This document shows, piece after piece, positions 17,996-26,101 of a DNA stretch of 64,000 nt. A program made the translations under genes and the position numbers. Origin of the DNA: Natronomonas salsuginis (GTDB taxonomy: Archaea; Halobacteriota; Halobacteria; Halobacteriales; Haloarculaceae); the NCBI RefSeq assembly GCF_005239135.1, contig NZ_QKNX01000001.1, forward strand, positions 310,001-374,000, in the 5' to 3' direction. The notes under the pieces are model-generated. The model was not told where the DNA came from. It ran no database searches and worked only from the letters and a program-made list of their open reading frames with translations. The stretch's first letter is position 1. The number at the start of each line of letters is the position of its first letter.

Positions 17996-19842
17996 GCACC
18001 ACGCCCGACTTCGTCGGCGACCACGACATCGATCAGACGACACTCGACATCATCGAGAGCACGCTCGCGAACACCAGAGAGGAGATGGACCGGGTCGTCG
18101 AGACGACGGCGATCAGCCCCGTCATCCGCGAGCAGTCCGACCAGTTCCCGCTCATCGCCGACCGGAAGGGTCGGATGGTGATGGGGCAGTTCGGCTCGGC
18201 CATCGACACGATCATCGAGAACTCGCCGTTCGAGGTCGACGACTTAGAGGACGGCGACGTGATCGCGACCAACGATCCGTACATGTGCGCCGGCGCGGTG
18301 TCACACACGCCGGACATGCTGTTGCTCCGGCCGATCTTCTACGACGGCGACCTCGTCGGTTACTCGAGCCAGTGGGGGAACCTGATGGACGTCGGCGGGA
18401 AGACGCCGGGCAGCATGCCCGTCCAGGCGCGGACGATCTTCGAGGAGGGAATGCGGCTCCCGCCCGTCAAGCTGTACAAACAGGGGGAGTTTGACTCCGA
18501 ACTGCTGGAGACGTTCGCGCACAACACCCGCCTACCCGAGCACGCCGAGGCCGATATCAAGGCGCTCGCGGCGGGGACGAAGGCCGCCGAAACGCGCGTT
18601 CACGGGCTCTGCGATCGGTTCGGCAAGGAGACGTACGTCGAAGGGTGCGACGCCATCCTCGATCGGACCCGTGACGGCATGATCGATCTCATCCGCGAGT
18701 TCGTCCCGGAGGGCGAACGCTACACGTTCGAGGACTACGTCGACGACGACGGGATGGGCAACGGGCCGATCAAACTCCACCTCGAGATCTACCGGGAGGG
18801 CGACACCGTCCACCTCGATTGGACCGGCACGGACGAGCAGGTCCCGGGGACGGTGAACTTCCTGTTGAACGAGAAGATGTTCAAGATGTTCACCGGGGTC
18901 TTTCTCATCATGGCGTTCGACCCGCTGCTCACGTTCAACGACGGCTACTACGACCTCTTCGAGGTGACGCTGCCCGAGGGGTCGGTCGTCCAACCGGAGT
19001 TCCCGGCGGCGCTCGGCAACCGCCTGCCGATGATGGCCCGGCAGTTCGACGTGCTGCAGGCGACGTTCTCGAAGCTCATCGACGGCTTCTCCGTGGCCGG
19101 CAGCTACGGCACCTCGCCAAACCTCGTCTACGCCGGTACGGACTCGGAGGGCAACGACTTCCAGATGCTCGAGATCCTCTACGGCGGGATCCCGGCCCGC
19201 CCGGGCGGCGACGGCCTCGACGGCCACTCGTGGTGGCCGCTGTTCCGGACGGTGCCCGCGGAGTACCAGGAGGCGTACTACCCGCTGACGATCGACGAGT
19301 ACAGCACTCGAGCCGACACAGGCGGCCCCGGCGAGTTCCGCGGCGGCCACGGCATCACGAAGGTGTACACCTTCGAGGAGCCGGGCGCGATCACCTTCCA
19401 GGACGACCGCGCACACACCTATCCGTGGGGCGTCGACGGCGGTACACACGCCGAGCGGAGCCAAAAGCGCCTCGTCCGCGCCGACGGCTCCGAGGAGACA
19501 TTGCCGTCGAAAGTCGAGAACGTCCCGGTCGCGGCTGGCGACAAACTCGTCTTCAGCACCGCCGGTGGCGGTGGCCTGGGCGATCCGCTCGACCGCGACC
19601 CCGACGTCGTGGCGACCGAAGTCCGGCGAGGGCTCGTCTCCGAATCGGCCGCCGAATCGGCGTACGGCGTCGTCCTGTCCGACGGCGCGGTCGATGCGGA
19701 CGCGACCGAGGCGCGCCGCGAGGCGATCCGCGCCGACCGCGATGACCCGCCGGAGTTCGACTACGGCCCGCTCCCGGACGAGGAAGACCTCGAAGCCGAG
19801 ATCGCCGCCGAACGCCGCGAGTTCGAGGACGGAGACCGGTGA
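17992..19842 (+). CDS. hyuB: Hydantoinase/oxoprolinase subunit B (HyuB)
   Basis: This 616-residue partner of HyuA contains the family blocks AISPVIREQSDQFPLIAD, NDPYMCAGAVSHTPDM, GNRLPMMARQFDVLQ, and the glycine-rich ending GDKLVFSTAGGGGLGDPLDRD near residue 520. Full length is typical. It overlaps hyuA by 4 nt and is followed after 10 nt by the amidohydrolase gene, so all four catabolic genes run in one direction. Confidence 0.88.
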   Translation: MSTTPDFVGDHDIDQTTLDIIESTLANTREEMDRVVETTAISPVIREQSDQFPLIADRKGRMVMGQFGSAIDTIIENSPFEVDDLEDGDVIATNDPYMCAGAVSHTPDMLLLRPIFYDGDLVGYSSQWGNLMDVGGKTPGSMPVQARTIFEEGMRLPPVKLYKQGEFDSELLETFAHNTRLPEHAEADIKALAAGTKAAETRVHGLCDRFGKETYVEGCDAILDRTRDGMIDLIREFVPEGERYTFEDYVDDDGMGNGPIKLHLEIYREGDTVHLDWTGTDEQVPGTVNFLLNEKMFKMFTGVFLIMAFDPLLTFNDGYYDLFEVTLPEGSVVQPEFPAALGNRLPMMARQFDVLQATFSKLIDGFSVAGSYGTSPNLVYAGTDSEGNDFQMLEILYGGIPARPGGDGLDGHSWWPLFRTVPAEYQEAYYPLTIDEYSTRADTGGPGEFRGGHGITKVYTFEEPGAITFQDDRAHTYPWGVDGGTHAERSQKRLVRADGSEETLPSKVENVPVAAGDKLVFSTAGGGGLGDPLDRDPDVVATEVRRGLVSESAAESAYGVVLSDGAVDADATEARREAIRADRDDPPEFDYGPLPDEEDLEAEIAAERREFEDGDR

Positions 19843-19852
19843 TGGCGAAGCG

Positions 19853-20503
19853 ATGACCGATCCGGAAACGACGGCCGAAGTGCGGGAGCGGTACGGGGTC
19901 GGCGCGTTCGGCGAGCGCGTCGGAGTGGGCGACAGACCGGCGCTCGTCGTCGTCGACCTGATAAACGCCTTCACGGACCCGGACACCAATCTCGGCTCCG
20001 AGCTCGGAGGCATGCTCGATCGGGTCGCCGTACTCCTCGACGCGTTCCGCGCACACGACCTGCCCCGGTACTTCACCACGATCGCCTTCGAGGACTCGTA
20101 CGGCGACGCCGGTCGCTTCGTCGAGAAGGTCCCGGCGCTCCGCGAACTCCGGCTCGGCACCGAGGCCGTCGAGGTCGACGACCGAGTCGAGCCGATCGGC
20201 GACGAACGGGTGATCCTAAAAAAGTACGCCAGCGCCTTCTTCGGCACCGATCTGAGCACCGAACTGACCACCGACGGCGTCGACACGCTCGTCGTTACCG
20301 GCGTGACGACGAGCGGCTGCGTTCGGGCGACGGCCGTCGACAGCCTGCAACACGGCTATCGGACGATCGTCCCCGCTGACGCCGTCGGCGACCGGGCCGA
20401 CGAGCCTCACCGGGCGAACCTCTTCGACATCGACGCGAAGTACGGCGACGTGGTCGCGTCGGCGGACGTGATCGACCACCTCGAGGACGGTGAGGGATCG
20501 TGA
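19853..20503 (+). CDS. Isochorismatase-fold cysteine amidohydrolase (N-carbamoylsarcosine amidase-like)
   Basis: This 216-residue enzyme shows the family triad: Asp in VVVDLINAF near residue 35, Lys in VILKKYASAFFGTDL, and the nucleophile Cys in TGVTTSGCVRATAVDS. The last block is especially like N-carbamoylsarcosine and maleamate amidohydrolases, which release ammonia from a linear amide. This suits a position after HyuAB: a ring opened by HyuAB would give an N-carbamoyl compound that this enzyme could hydrolyse. The start at 19853 lies 10 nt after hyuB. Confidence 0.78.
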   Translation: MTDPETTAEVRERYGVGAFGERVGVGDRPALVVVDLINAFTDPDTNLGSELGGMLDRVAVLLDAFRAHDLPRYFTTIAFEDSYGDAGRFVEKVPALRELRLGTEAVEVDDRVEPIGDERVILKKYASAFFGTDLSTELTTDGVDTLVVTGVTTSGCVRATAVDSLQHGYRTIVPADAVGDRADEPHRANLFDIDAKYGDVVASADVIDHLEDGEGS

Positions 20504-20555
20504 CTGCCGACGGTTCGATCGATATCGGTTTGACGAACGAGGGGGAATCGACGCT

Positions 20556-21500
20556 ATGACGACGTACGGCGACACGCTCAGAGACCGGCTCGCGCGCGAC
20601 GAACTGCTGGTCTGTCCGGGCGTCCACGACCCCCTGACAGCCGCGGTGGCCGACCACGTCGGCTTCGACGTCATCTACATGACCGGCTACGGGACCTCGC
20701 TGTCGAAGATCGGTTACCCCGACGGCGGTTTCATCACGATGCCCGAGATGATCGAGAACGCCGGAAACATCCAAGAGCGGATCGATGTGCCGCTCATCGC
20801 CGACGCGGACAACGGCTACGGTAACGCGACGAACGTGATTCGGACAGTCCGAGAGTACATCAAAGCCGGCGTCGGCGGGATCCACATCGAGGATCAGACG
20901 TTCCCGAAGCGCTGCGGGCACACGAAGGGCCGACAGGTGATCCCGAGAGAGGAGGCCGTCGGCAAGATCGCGGCTGCGGCCGACGTCCGCGACGAGCGTG
21001 ACGAGGGGTTCGTCATCATCGCGCGGACCGACGCTCGCGGGACGGGCGGCGGCTCCCTCGACGAGGGTATCGAGCGGGTCAACGCCTTTCTCGACGCGGG
21101 GGCGGATGTCGCCTTCGTCGAGGGGCCGACGGACGAGGCAGAACTCGAACGCGTCGGCCGAGCGGTCGAGGGCCCTCTCGTGTACAACTTCGTCGGCGAC
21201 CTCGGGACCTCGCCGTACGTCGATCTCGACGACCTCGAGTCGTGGGGCTTCGACATCGTGCTGTTCCCGATCGTCTCGACGCTATCGACGATCGCGAACG
21301 TCCACGCCGACCTGTCGGTGTTCGCCGACGACCCCGTCGAGTCGATGCGGCGCGTCGACGAGGCGTTCTCAGGGACACCAGTCGGCAGTCTCCACGAGTT
21401 CTCGGGGTTTCCGGAGGTCCTCGAGTGGGAGAGCGCCTATCTCCCCGAATCCGACCGCGAGAAGTACGAGGGTTCGATCGGCGACGAGCTCGACGGCTAG
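20556..21500 (+). CDS. Isocitrate lyase/PEP mutase-family carbon-carbon lyase
   Basis: This 314-residue TIM-barrel protein has the family signature as EDQTFPKRCGHTKGRQVI, with the catalytic Cys in the KRCGH loop. Metal-binding acids lie in ADADNGYGNATNV. Members of this length cleave 2-methylisocitrate, 2,3-dimethylmalate or oxaloacetate-like substrates. The start (MTTYGDTLRDRLARDELLV) lies 52 nt after the amidohydrolase gene. It is probably the last gene of the hyu cassette, handling a carbon skeleton left after deamidation. The exact substrate is unknown. Confidence 0.78.
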   Translation: MTTYGDTLRDRLARDELLVCPGVHDPLTAAVADHVGFDVIYMTGYGTSLSKIGYPDGGFITMPEMIENAGNIQERIDVPLIADADNGYGNATNVIRTVREYIKAGVGGIHIEDQTFPKRCGHTKGRQVIPREEAVGKIAAAADVRDERDEGFVIIARTDARGTGGGSLDEGIERVNAFLDAGADVAFVEGPTDEAELERVGRAVEGPLVYNFVGDLGTSPYVDLDDLESWGFDIVLFPIVSTLSTIANVHADLSVFADDPVESMRRVDEAFSGTPVGSLHEFSGFPEVLEWESAYLPESDREKYEGSIGDELDG

Positions 21501-21513
21501 TCGCACCCTTTCG

Positions 21514-22104
21514 CTACTGATAGCCCTCGGTCAGGCTCTCGACGTACTTCGCGACCACGTCGACCTCGAGGTGGACGGGATCGCCGATCGACTTCTCCGA
21601 GAGCGTCGTCAGCTCGTAGGTCGCCGGGATGATCGCGACAGTGAACTCCTCCTCGTCGAGCGCCGCGACAGTCAGCGAGATGCCGTCGATAGCGATCGAG
21701 CCCTTCTCGACGACGTACCGCCGTAACTCGTCCGGCAGGGAGAAGCCGAACGTCCAGTCGCCGCCGACCTGCTCGATGTGGGTGACGTCGCCGACGCCGT
21801 CGACGTGTCCCTGCACGAAGTGGCCGTCGAAGCGCCCGTCTGCGGGAAGCGCGCGCTCGAGGTTGACCCGGTCGCCGACCGCGACGGCGTCGAGGTACGT
21901 TCGCTCGAGCGTCTCCGCCGAGAGATACAGCTCGAACGTGTCGTCGTCGAACTCCTCGACGGTGAGGCAGGCACCGCTTATCGCGACGCTTTGTCCGTAC
22001 TCGAGTTCGTCACAGAACGGCGCGGTGACGCGAAGCCGCCGTCCCTCGTCGGTGTCCTCTATCGAGACAATTTCGCCCGTCGACTCGACGATTCCGGTGA
22101 ACAT
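21514..22104 (-). CDS. ribE: Riboflavin synthase alpha chain
   Basis: This 196-residue protein has the two tandem lumazine-binding domains of the bacterial-type enzyme. It starts with MFTGIVESTGEI, has SISGACLTV-type AISGACLTVEEF near residue 45, FVQGHVDGVGDV near 95, and the repeat GISLTVAAL near 140. It dismutates two 6,7-dimethyl-8-ribityllumazine molecules to riboflavin. The start at 22104 is the conserved MFTGIV; the upstream frame extension is not part of the family. It converges on the hyu cassette with 13 nt between stops. Confidence 0.92.
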   Translation of the reverse strand: MFTGIVESTGEIVSIEDTDEGRRLRVTAPFCDELEYGQSVAISGACLTVEEFDDDTFELYLSAETLERTYLDAVAVGDRVNLERALPADGRFDGHFVQGHVDGVGDVTHIEQVGGDWTFGFSLPDELRRYVVEKGSIAIDGISLTVAALDEEEFTVAIIPATYELTTLSEKSIGDPVHLEVDVVAKYVESLTEGYQ

Positions 22105-22180
22105 ACCGTCGGCTTGGGTCGTCGATGCCGAAAGGCTATCGTCATCGGCGACCGGCGGCGGTGTGTCGGCTTCGCTTCGT

Positions 22181-22504
22181 TCAGTCGCCGCTCGCGGGGA
22201 CGCTGCCGGGTCCGACGGTTCGGCGATCCCCGACGTGAACCGATCCGTCGCTACCGACCGTGATATCACAGCCAGCGTACGCGAACGACACCTCGCCGTC
22301 CGTCATCCCGTTTATAAGTGAGTCGAGCGCGCCAGGATCGATCTGATCGTACAGCGGCGGAAGTTCCGTCTCGTCTCGGTGCGTTCTCCTCGCGACCGCC
22401 CGCACGACGCCTTCCGATACCTGTAGTTCTCCCCCAACCATACCCACCAGATCGATCCCCGCATATATATGCCCACGATCGAACTCACCGCTCGAAACGG
22501 CCAT
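22181..22504 (-). CDS. Stand-alone HalOD1 output-domain protein
   Basis: This 107-residue protein consists mostly of a HalOD1 domain (haloarchaeal output domain 1). Marks are LPPLYDQIDPGALDSLI in the middle and VSFAYAGCDITVGSDGSVHV near the C-terminus. In larger haloarchaeal proteins this domain follows receiver or sensor domains; here nothing else is attached. The start at 22504 gives MAVSSGEFDRGHIYAGI. It is 77 nt upstream of ribE on the same strand. The function is inferred to be signalling only from the domain name. Confidence 0.7.
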   Translation of the reverse strand: MAVSSGEFDRGHIYAGIDLVGMVGGELQVSEGVVRAVARRTHRDETELPPLYDQIDPGALDSLINGMTDGEVSFAYAGCDITVGSDGSVHVGDRRTVGPGSVPASGD

Positions 22505-22560
22505 CGTCGCTCCCGGATCGAACGGCGGATTTTTGTTCGCGACCGCCCTCTCGTATATAA

Positions 22561-22806
22561 ATGAAGCTGCTGGATACGATCACGCTCTTCGGGACGGTCG
22601 TCCTCGCCGCCCCGATCGGTCTCCTCGGCGTCGAGTTCCTCGTCGAGGGGCGGCTCGTCGCGGGCGCGGGCTTTCTGTTCGTCGCGCTCGCGCTCGTCGT
22701 TGGCGGATACCTCAAACCGAGTGTAAACGGGATCGTGGCCGACACCGTCGCCGACATCGTCACTGAGGACTCCGACGCCCGTGACGAAGAGACCTATAAG
22801 GACTGA
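22561..22806 (+). CDS. Small two-span membrane protein (DUF7533-like), copy 1
   Basis: This 81-residue protein has two hydrophobic segments (TLFGTVVLAAPIGLLGVEFL and AGFLFVALALVVGGYL) and a charged C-terminal tail. It is clearly related to the protein encoded 15 nt downstream: both contain the pattern AxPIGxxGVxxxxEGR followed by a second span. A TATATAAA sequence abuts the ATG directly, too near to be its own TATA box by the usual spacing. The function is unknown, and the DUF number is from memory. Confidence 0.65.
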   Translation: MKLLDTITLFGTVVLAAPIGLLGVEFLVEGRLVAGAGFLFVALALVVGGYLKPSVNGIVADTVADIVTEDSDARDEETYKD

Positions 22807-22821
22807 GGGAAAACTGGCGGT

Positions 22822-23052
22822 ATGGCCCTCGGTATCGTCCGAACCCTCCAACTTGCCGCGACGCTCGTCGTCGCCGGACCGATCGGCATGGTGGGGGTGT
22901 TCAACGTCCTCGAGGGGCGACCCGCGCTCGGCGCGTTCTTCATCCTCGCCTCGCTCGGCCTCGTTCTCGTCAGCGAGTATATATACATCCGACTGACGAG
23001 CCGGACGCTCGGTGGCCTGCGGCGGGTGAAGAACGTGCGCGGCGGCGAGTGA
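22822..23052 (+). CDS. Small two-span membrane protein (DUF7533-like), copy 2
   Basis: This 76-residue paralogue of the preceding protein has spans TLQLAATLVVAGPIGMVGVF and ALGAFFILASLGLVLVSEYI, ending in a basic tail (RTLGGLRRVKNVRGGE). The basic tail contrasts with the acidic tail of copy 1. The 15-nt gap implies co-transcription. A tandem duplication followed by divergence is the simplest history. It converges on larC. Confidence 0.65.
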   Translation: MALGIVRTLQLAATLVVAGPIGMVGVFNVLEGRPALGAFFILASLGLVLVSEYIYIRLTSRTLGGLRRVKNVRGGE

Positions 23053-23067
23053 TCGGGACCGTGACGC

Positions 23068-24411
23068 TCAGTTCGACTCCCGGTACGTCGACTCGGCGCA
23101 CCTGATCACCTCGCGGATTGGCGCGCCGGATTCGGCGGCTACCGCCGCACAGTCGTCGTACTCCGCGCTCACGTCGTAGGTCTTCCCGGCGTCGTCGCTG
23201 GCGACTTTGACTGATACCTCGTAGCTGTCGCCTCCGACGTCGATCGAGACGGATTCGATCGAACGCTCGGCGATCCAGCGGTGCGTGGCCGACGTCTCTC
23301 TGATTCCGAGGGTTCCGGTTTCGGCGGCGAGCGACCGGGCCACTTCCGCGACGTCGCTCGGCTTGACGATCACCCGGATCTGGTGCCCAGGCCGGGACTT
23401 TTTCATCGTCGTCGGGACGACGCTCACGTCGCGCGCGCCGGCGTCGGCGAGTCGCTCGTGGAGGCCGCCGAGGACTTCGGGCGTCGCGTCGTCCACGTTC
23501 GTTTCGAGCACCCGGATCTCGTCGCGGACGAGCCCCCCCGACGATTCGCCGACCGTCGCGCGCAAGACGTTCGGGTGGTCGGAGAATGACTTATCGCCCG
23601 CGCCGTAGCCGACCCGATCGATCGACAGCGGCGGCAGCGACTCGACGCCGTCGGCGAAGTGCGCGAGGATCGCTGCCCCGGTCGGCGTCAACAGCTCCGT
23701 CTCGATCGGTCCCCCGCGCAGCGTCCAAGCGGCCGCCTCGGCGATGTAGGTGACCGCGGGCGTCGGCACCGGGTAGGTCCCGTGACTCATCGACGCCTCG
23801 CCGCCGCCGGCCGAGACGGGCGTCGTCACGACGCGCCCGACGCCGAGGTCGTCGACGAGGAGCGCGGCACCGACGATGTCGGCGATCGCGTCGTCCGCGC
23901 CGACCTCGTGGAAGTGCGTCGCGTCGAGGTCGGTACCGTGGACGCGCGATTCGGCTTCGCCGAGGCGTTCGAAGATCGCCAACGCGTCCGCTTCGGCCGG
24001 TTCGGGAAGGTCCATCTCGGCGACGATCTCTCGGCACTCGGCGTACGTTCGGTTCGGACCTGCCCCCTCCGCGTGTGTGTGCTCGTGTTCGTGGCTGTGA
24101 TCGTGCCCGTGGTGATGTGCGTGTTCCTCGCTATCGTGCGTGTGGTCGTGATGGCCATGTTCGTGACTGTGGTCGTGTTCGTGTTCGTGACCGTCGTCTG
24201 CGGCGGTTTCGTTGCCGTTCGTCTCCTCGACGAGCACGTCGACGGTCGTGGCGGCGATCCCGTTCTTCGTCGTCTCGCCGATCCGGTACTCGACGGGGAG
24301 GGCGGCCTCGACGGGTGAGAGCGCGTCGGGGTTCGCACCGACCGCGAGGAGCGCGGCGAGGATCATGTCGCCGCTGGCCCCGGTCCGGCCGTCGAACGCG
24401 AGCGTGTGCAT
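23068..24411 (-). CDS. larC: Nickel pincer cofactor biosynthesis protein LarC
   Basis: This 447-residue protein inserts nickel into the pyridinium-dithiocarboxylate pincer cofactor used by lactate racemase and relatives. Family marks are MHTLAFDGRTGASGDMILAA at the start, RVHGTDLDATHFHEVGADDA in the middle, LTPTGAAIL near residue 240, and KKSRPGHQIRVI near 335. Residues about 74-118 form a long His/Asp/Glu-rich run that probably binds or stores Ni(II). Unlike the Lactobacillus gene, which needs a programmed frameshift, this is one uninterrupted frame. No larA, larB or larE is in the window. Confidence 0.88.
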   Translation of the reverse strand: MHTLAFDGRTGASGDMILAALLAVGANPDALSPVEAALPVEYRIGETTKNGIAATTVDVLVEETNGNETAADDGHEHEHDHSHEHGHHDHTHDSEEHAHHHGHDHSHEHEHTHAEGAGPNRTYAECREIVAEMDLPEPAEADALAIFERLGEAESRVHGTDLDATHFHEVGADDAIADIVGAALLVDDLGVGRVVTTPVSAGGGEASMSHGTYPVPTPAVTYIAEAAAWTLRGGPIETELLTPTGAAILAHFADGVESLPPLSIDRVGYGAGDKSFSDHPNVLRATVGESSGGLVRDEIRVLETNVDDATPEVLGGLHERLADAGARDVSVVPTTMKKSRPGHQIRVIVKPSDVAEVARSLAAETGTLGIRETSATHRWIAERSIESVSIDVGGDSYEVSVKVASDDAGKTYDVSAEYDDCAAVAAESGAPIREVIRCAESTYRESN

Positions 24412-24496
24412 GTCGATCGATCCGGTCGCGGCGGCGAAAAAGGGACCGGTCGCGGTGCTGTCGCTGCCGATCGGGGGAACGCGAGAAGCCGGTTCC

Positions 24497-24640
24497 TCAG
24501 CGGAGATCCGGGACGAGCGGTGCCGCTACTTCACCGACATCGTAGCGCTGTTTCTGGCCGCCGTCGGCGCGAACGGTCGTCGCAGGGCTGTCGTCTGTCG
24601 GCATGATCGGGACCATCGGTTCGATCTCGTCTCGGGACAT
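24497..24640 (-). CDS. Putative 47-residue protein upstream of larC
   Basis: An ATG at 24638-24640 opens MSRDEIEPMVPIMPTDDSPA, continuing to a TGA at 24497 (ending VGEVAAPLVPDLR). The peptide is hydrophilic and acidic with no Cys and no membrane segment. A TATA-like TTTAAG lies about 30 nt upstream, and an inverted repeat overlaps that promoter region. The gene runs in the same direction as larC, 85 nt ahead of it. I do not recognise a family; coding is inferred from position and promoter spacing. Confidence 0.4.
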   Translation of the reverse strand: MSRDEIEPMVPIMPTDDSPATTVRADGGQKQRYDVGEVAAPLVPDLR

Positions 24641-24648
24641 CTACGTCA

Positions 24649-24688
24649 ATCAACAACCGTCATGGTCTTAAATGTAATGATTGTTGAT
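24649..24688. promoter_or_regulatory. Inverted repeat over the promoter of the 47-aa gene/larC unit
   Basis: ATCAACAA (24649-24656) and TTGTTGAT (24681-24688) are perfect inverted 8-mers separated by 24 nt. A TTTAAG TATA-like element (minus strand) lies between them. The geometry suggests a repressor operator spanning the promoter of the genes leading into larC. Confidence 0.45.
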
Positions 24689-24728
24689 AAAGAATACGGC
24701 AAAAACTGCTGGACCGGCTCCCGAACCC

Positions 24729-25433
24729 TCACGGAGCGAGCCGATCGAGGATCGGGATCTCCTCGCGGCGCGCCTCGTCGAGCGCCGACCAGTCGATCCC
24801 TGCCGGCTTCGGTCCGGCGTCGGTCCGGATCGTTCGGGTCGGCGTACAGACGACGTCGATCGGCACGTCGTGCGCGTCGGTCGTGAGCGTCTCCTCGACG
24901 ACCTGCGTGTCGTGGACGGTCGTCACCGTCGTCGTGTCGCCGTCGACGAGACCGAACTCCCGGAGAATCGCGTACTCGAGATCGCTGTAGCCCTCGCCCT
25001 TTCCGATCCGCGCTCCCGAGGCGTCCACGGCGACGCTACCGACAACGATCGCGTCGAGTTTCGGGAGGGCGTCCGGCCCGAGTCGCGTCCCGTGGTCGTC
25101 CATATGCGAGACGGTCGGTGCGGCGTCGAGGTCGGATAGCTCGGCGGGATCGAGTTCGACGAAACACGCCGCATCGGCAAGCCGCGGGACGGCCATGTAC
25201 ACCGTCGTCCTGTTCTTCAACAGCCGACGACGGAGCGGCAACTGCGGGGCATCGGGGTTGGCCTTGACCGCGGCGGCGCTCGCGAGTTCCGGGAGCGCCA
25301 TCGCTCGCTCGGCCGCCGCCCGCGCGCCGTCGAAGTTGCTGATGCGGCCGTGCGGCGGGAAGGGAAAGCGCGCGATTCCGTCGCGTTCGAGGCGGTCCCA
25401 GAGCCGCGTTCTGATCGCGTCCTTGTCGACCAT
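24729..25433 (-). CDS. 5-formyltetrahydrofolate cyclo-ligase family protein
   Basis: This 234-residue protein has the conserved block LDAIVVGSVAVDASGARIGKG followed by EGYSDLEYAIL, the nucleotide/folate-binding core of the MTHFS family. MTHFS recycles 5-formyl-THF to 5,10-methenyl-THF with ATP. The start MVDKDAIRTRLWDRL is standard. It lies 1 nt after the stop of the DUF420 gene, so the two are probably co-transcribed. In archaea the family may act on a related folate or methanopterin-like substrate. Confidence 0.82.
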   Translation of the reverse strand: MVDKDAIRTRLWDRLERDGIARFPFPPHGRISNFDGARAAAERAMALPELASAAAVKANPDAPQLPLRRRLLKNRTTVYMAVPRLADAACFVELDPAELSDLDAAPTVSHMDDHGTRLGPDALPKLDAIVVGSVAVDASGARIGKGEGYSDLEYAILREFGLVDGDTTTVTTVHDTQVVEETLTTDAHDVPIDVVCTPTRTIRTDAGPKPAGIDWSALDEARREEIPILDRLAP

Positions 25434-25434
25434 C

Positions 25435-26037
25435 CTACGCTATTCCGCGGACGAACTCGATCTGTTCGGGACCGTAGTAGAACGTTAGCATGCCGTAGGC
25501 GAGCAGTCCCAACACGAGGCTCACGAGCCACGCTGTCACCGCCACTCGCCCGACCGTCGCGTGGGCGGTCTGACGGAGTTCGGCCGGCGTGTGCGTCAGC
25601 CCGAGCGTGATCGCGTAGAGGACGAACGGCACGGCCAGTACCGAGAGGAAGATGTGGATACCGAGGCTACCGAGATAGAGGCTCCGGAGTGGCGCGCCCG
25701 CGATGATCTCCTTTCGACCGCCGCCGCCGGTCTTCAGCAGGTACATCACCAAGAACAGGAGGATGAGCCCGAACGCCGCGAGCATCGCCGCGCGGTGTTT
25801 CTCGATCTCGCCGCGTTTGATCCAACGGATCCCGAGAACGAGACAGACGATCGTCGCCGCGTTGACGACCGAGATCGCGTGTGCGAGCAGATCGACCGTC
25901 GATTCGGAAATCTCGGGGTAGATCCCGAGATCCCCATAGAGCGTCCCGATCACGACGACGTACCCGACGACCGTCAGGAGGGCCGCGAACGCGCGTGGGT
26001 GCTCCCGAGCGAACTGCGGGCGGCGTACGGTTGACAT
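25435..26037 (-). CDS. DUF420 integral membrane protein
   Basis: The 200-residue protein has about five hydrophobic spans and matches the DUF420 pattern: a charged N-terminus, DLLAHAISVVNAATIVCLVLG, KHRAAMLAAF, and late HIFLSVLAVPFVLYA with conserved His residues. DUF420 proteins resemble cytochrome-oxidase-associated membrane proteins (CtaG/YozB-like), and a heme-copper link is known only by gene neighbourhood. The start was set at 26037 (MSTVRRPQFAREHPRAFAAL). The upstream ABC-2 permease gene ends 64 nt away. Confidence 0.78.
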   Translation of the reverse strand: MSTVRRPQFAREHPRAFAALLTVVGYVVVIGTLYGDLGIYPEISESTVDLLAHAISVVNAATIVCLVLGIRWIKRGEIEKHRAAMLAAFGLILLFLVMYLLKTGGGGRKEIIAGAPLRSLYLGSLGIHIFLSVLAVPFVLYAITLGLTHTPAELRQTAHATVGRVAVTAWLVSLVLGLLAYGMLTFYYGPEQIEFVRGIA

Positions 26038-26101
26038 ACCTCCCCTTCGGCACCCCGAACAAAGGTCGCTTCGCTTTCCCGTCTCGCTGTCCGGTTTCGT
26101 G

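Noticed and set aside
18532-20286. A 584-codon minus-strand frame opposite hyuB and the amidohydrolase gene
   Set aside because: It is antisense to two well-supported genes, with composition typical of complementary codons (Val/Arg/Asp/Leu) and no family match by eye.
24065-24195. Short tandem repeat in the His-rich part of larC considered as a CRISPR-like or satellite array
   Set aside because: The repetition is codon-level (His/Asp/Glu codons) inside an intact frame with no spacer-repeat structure.
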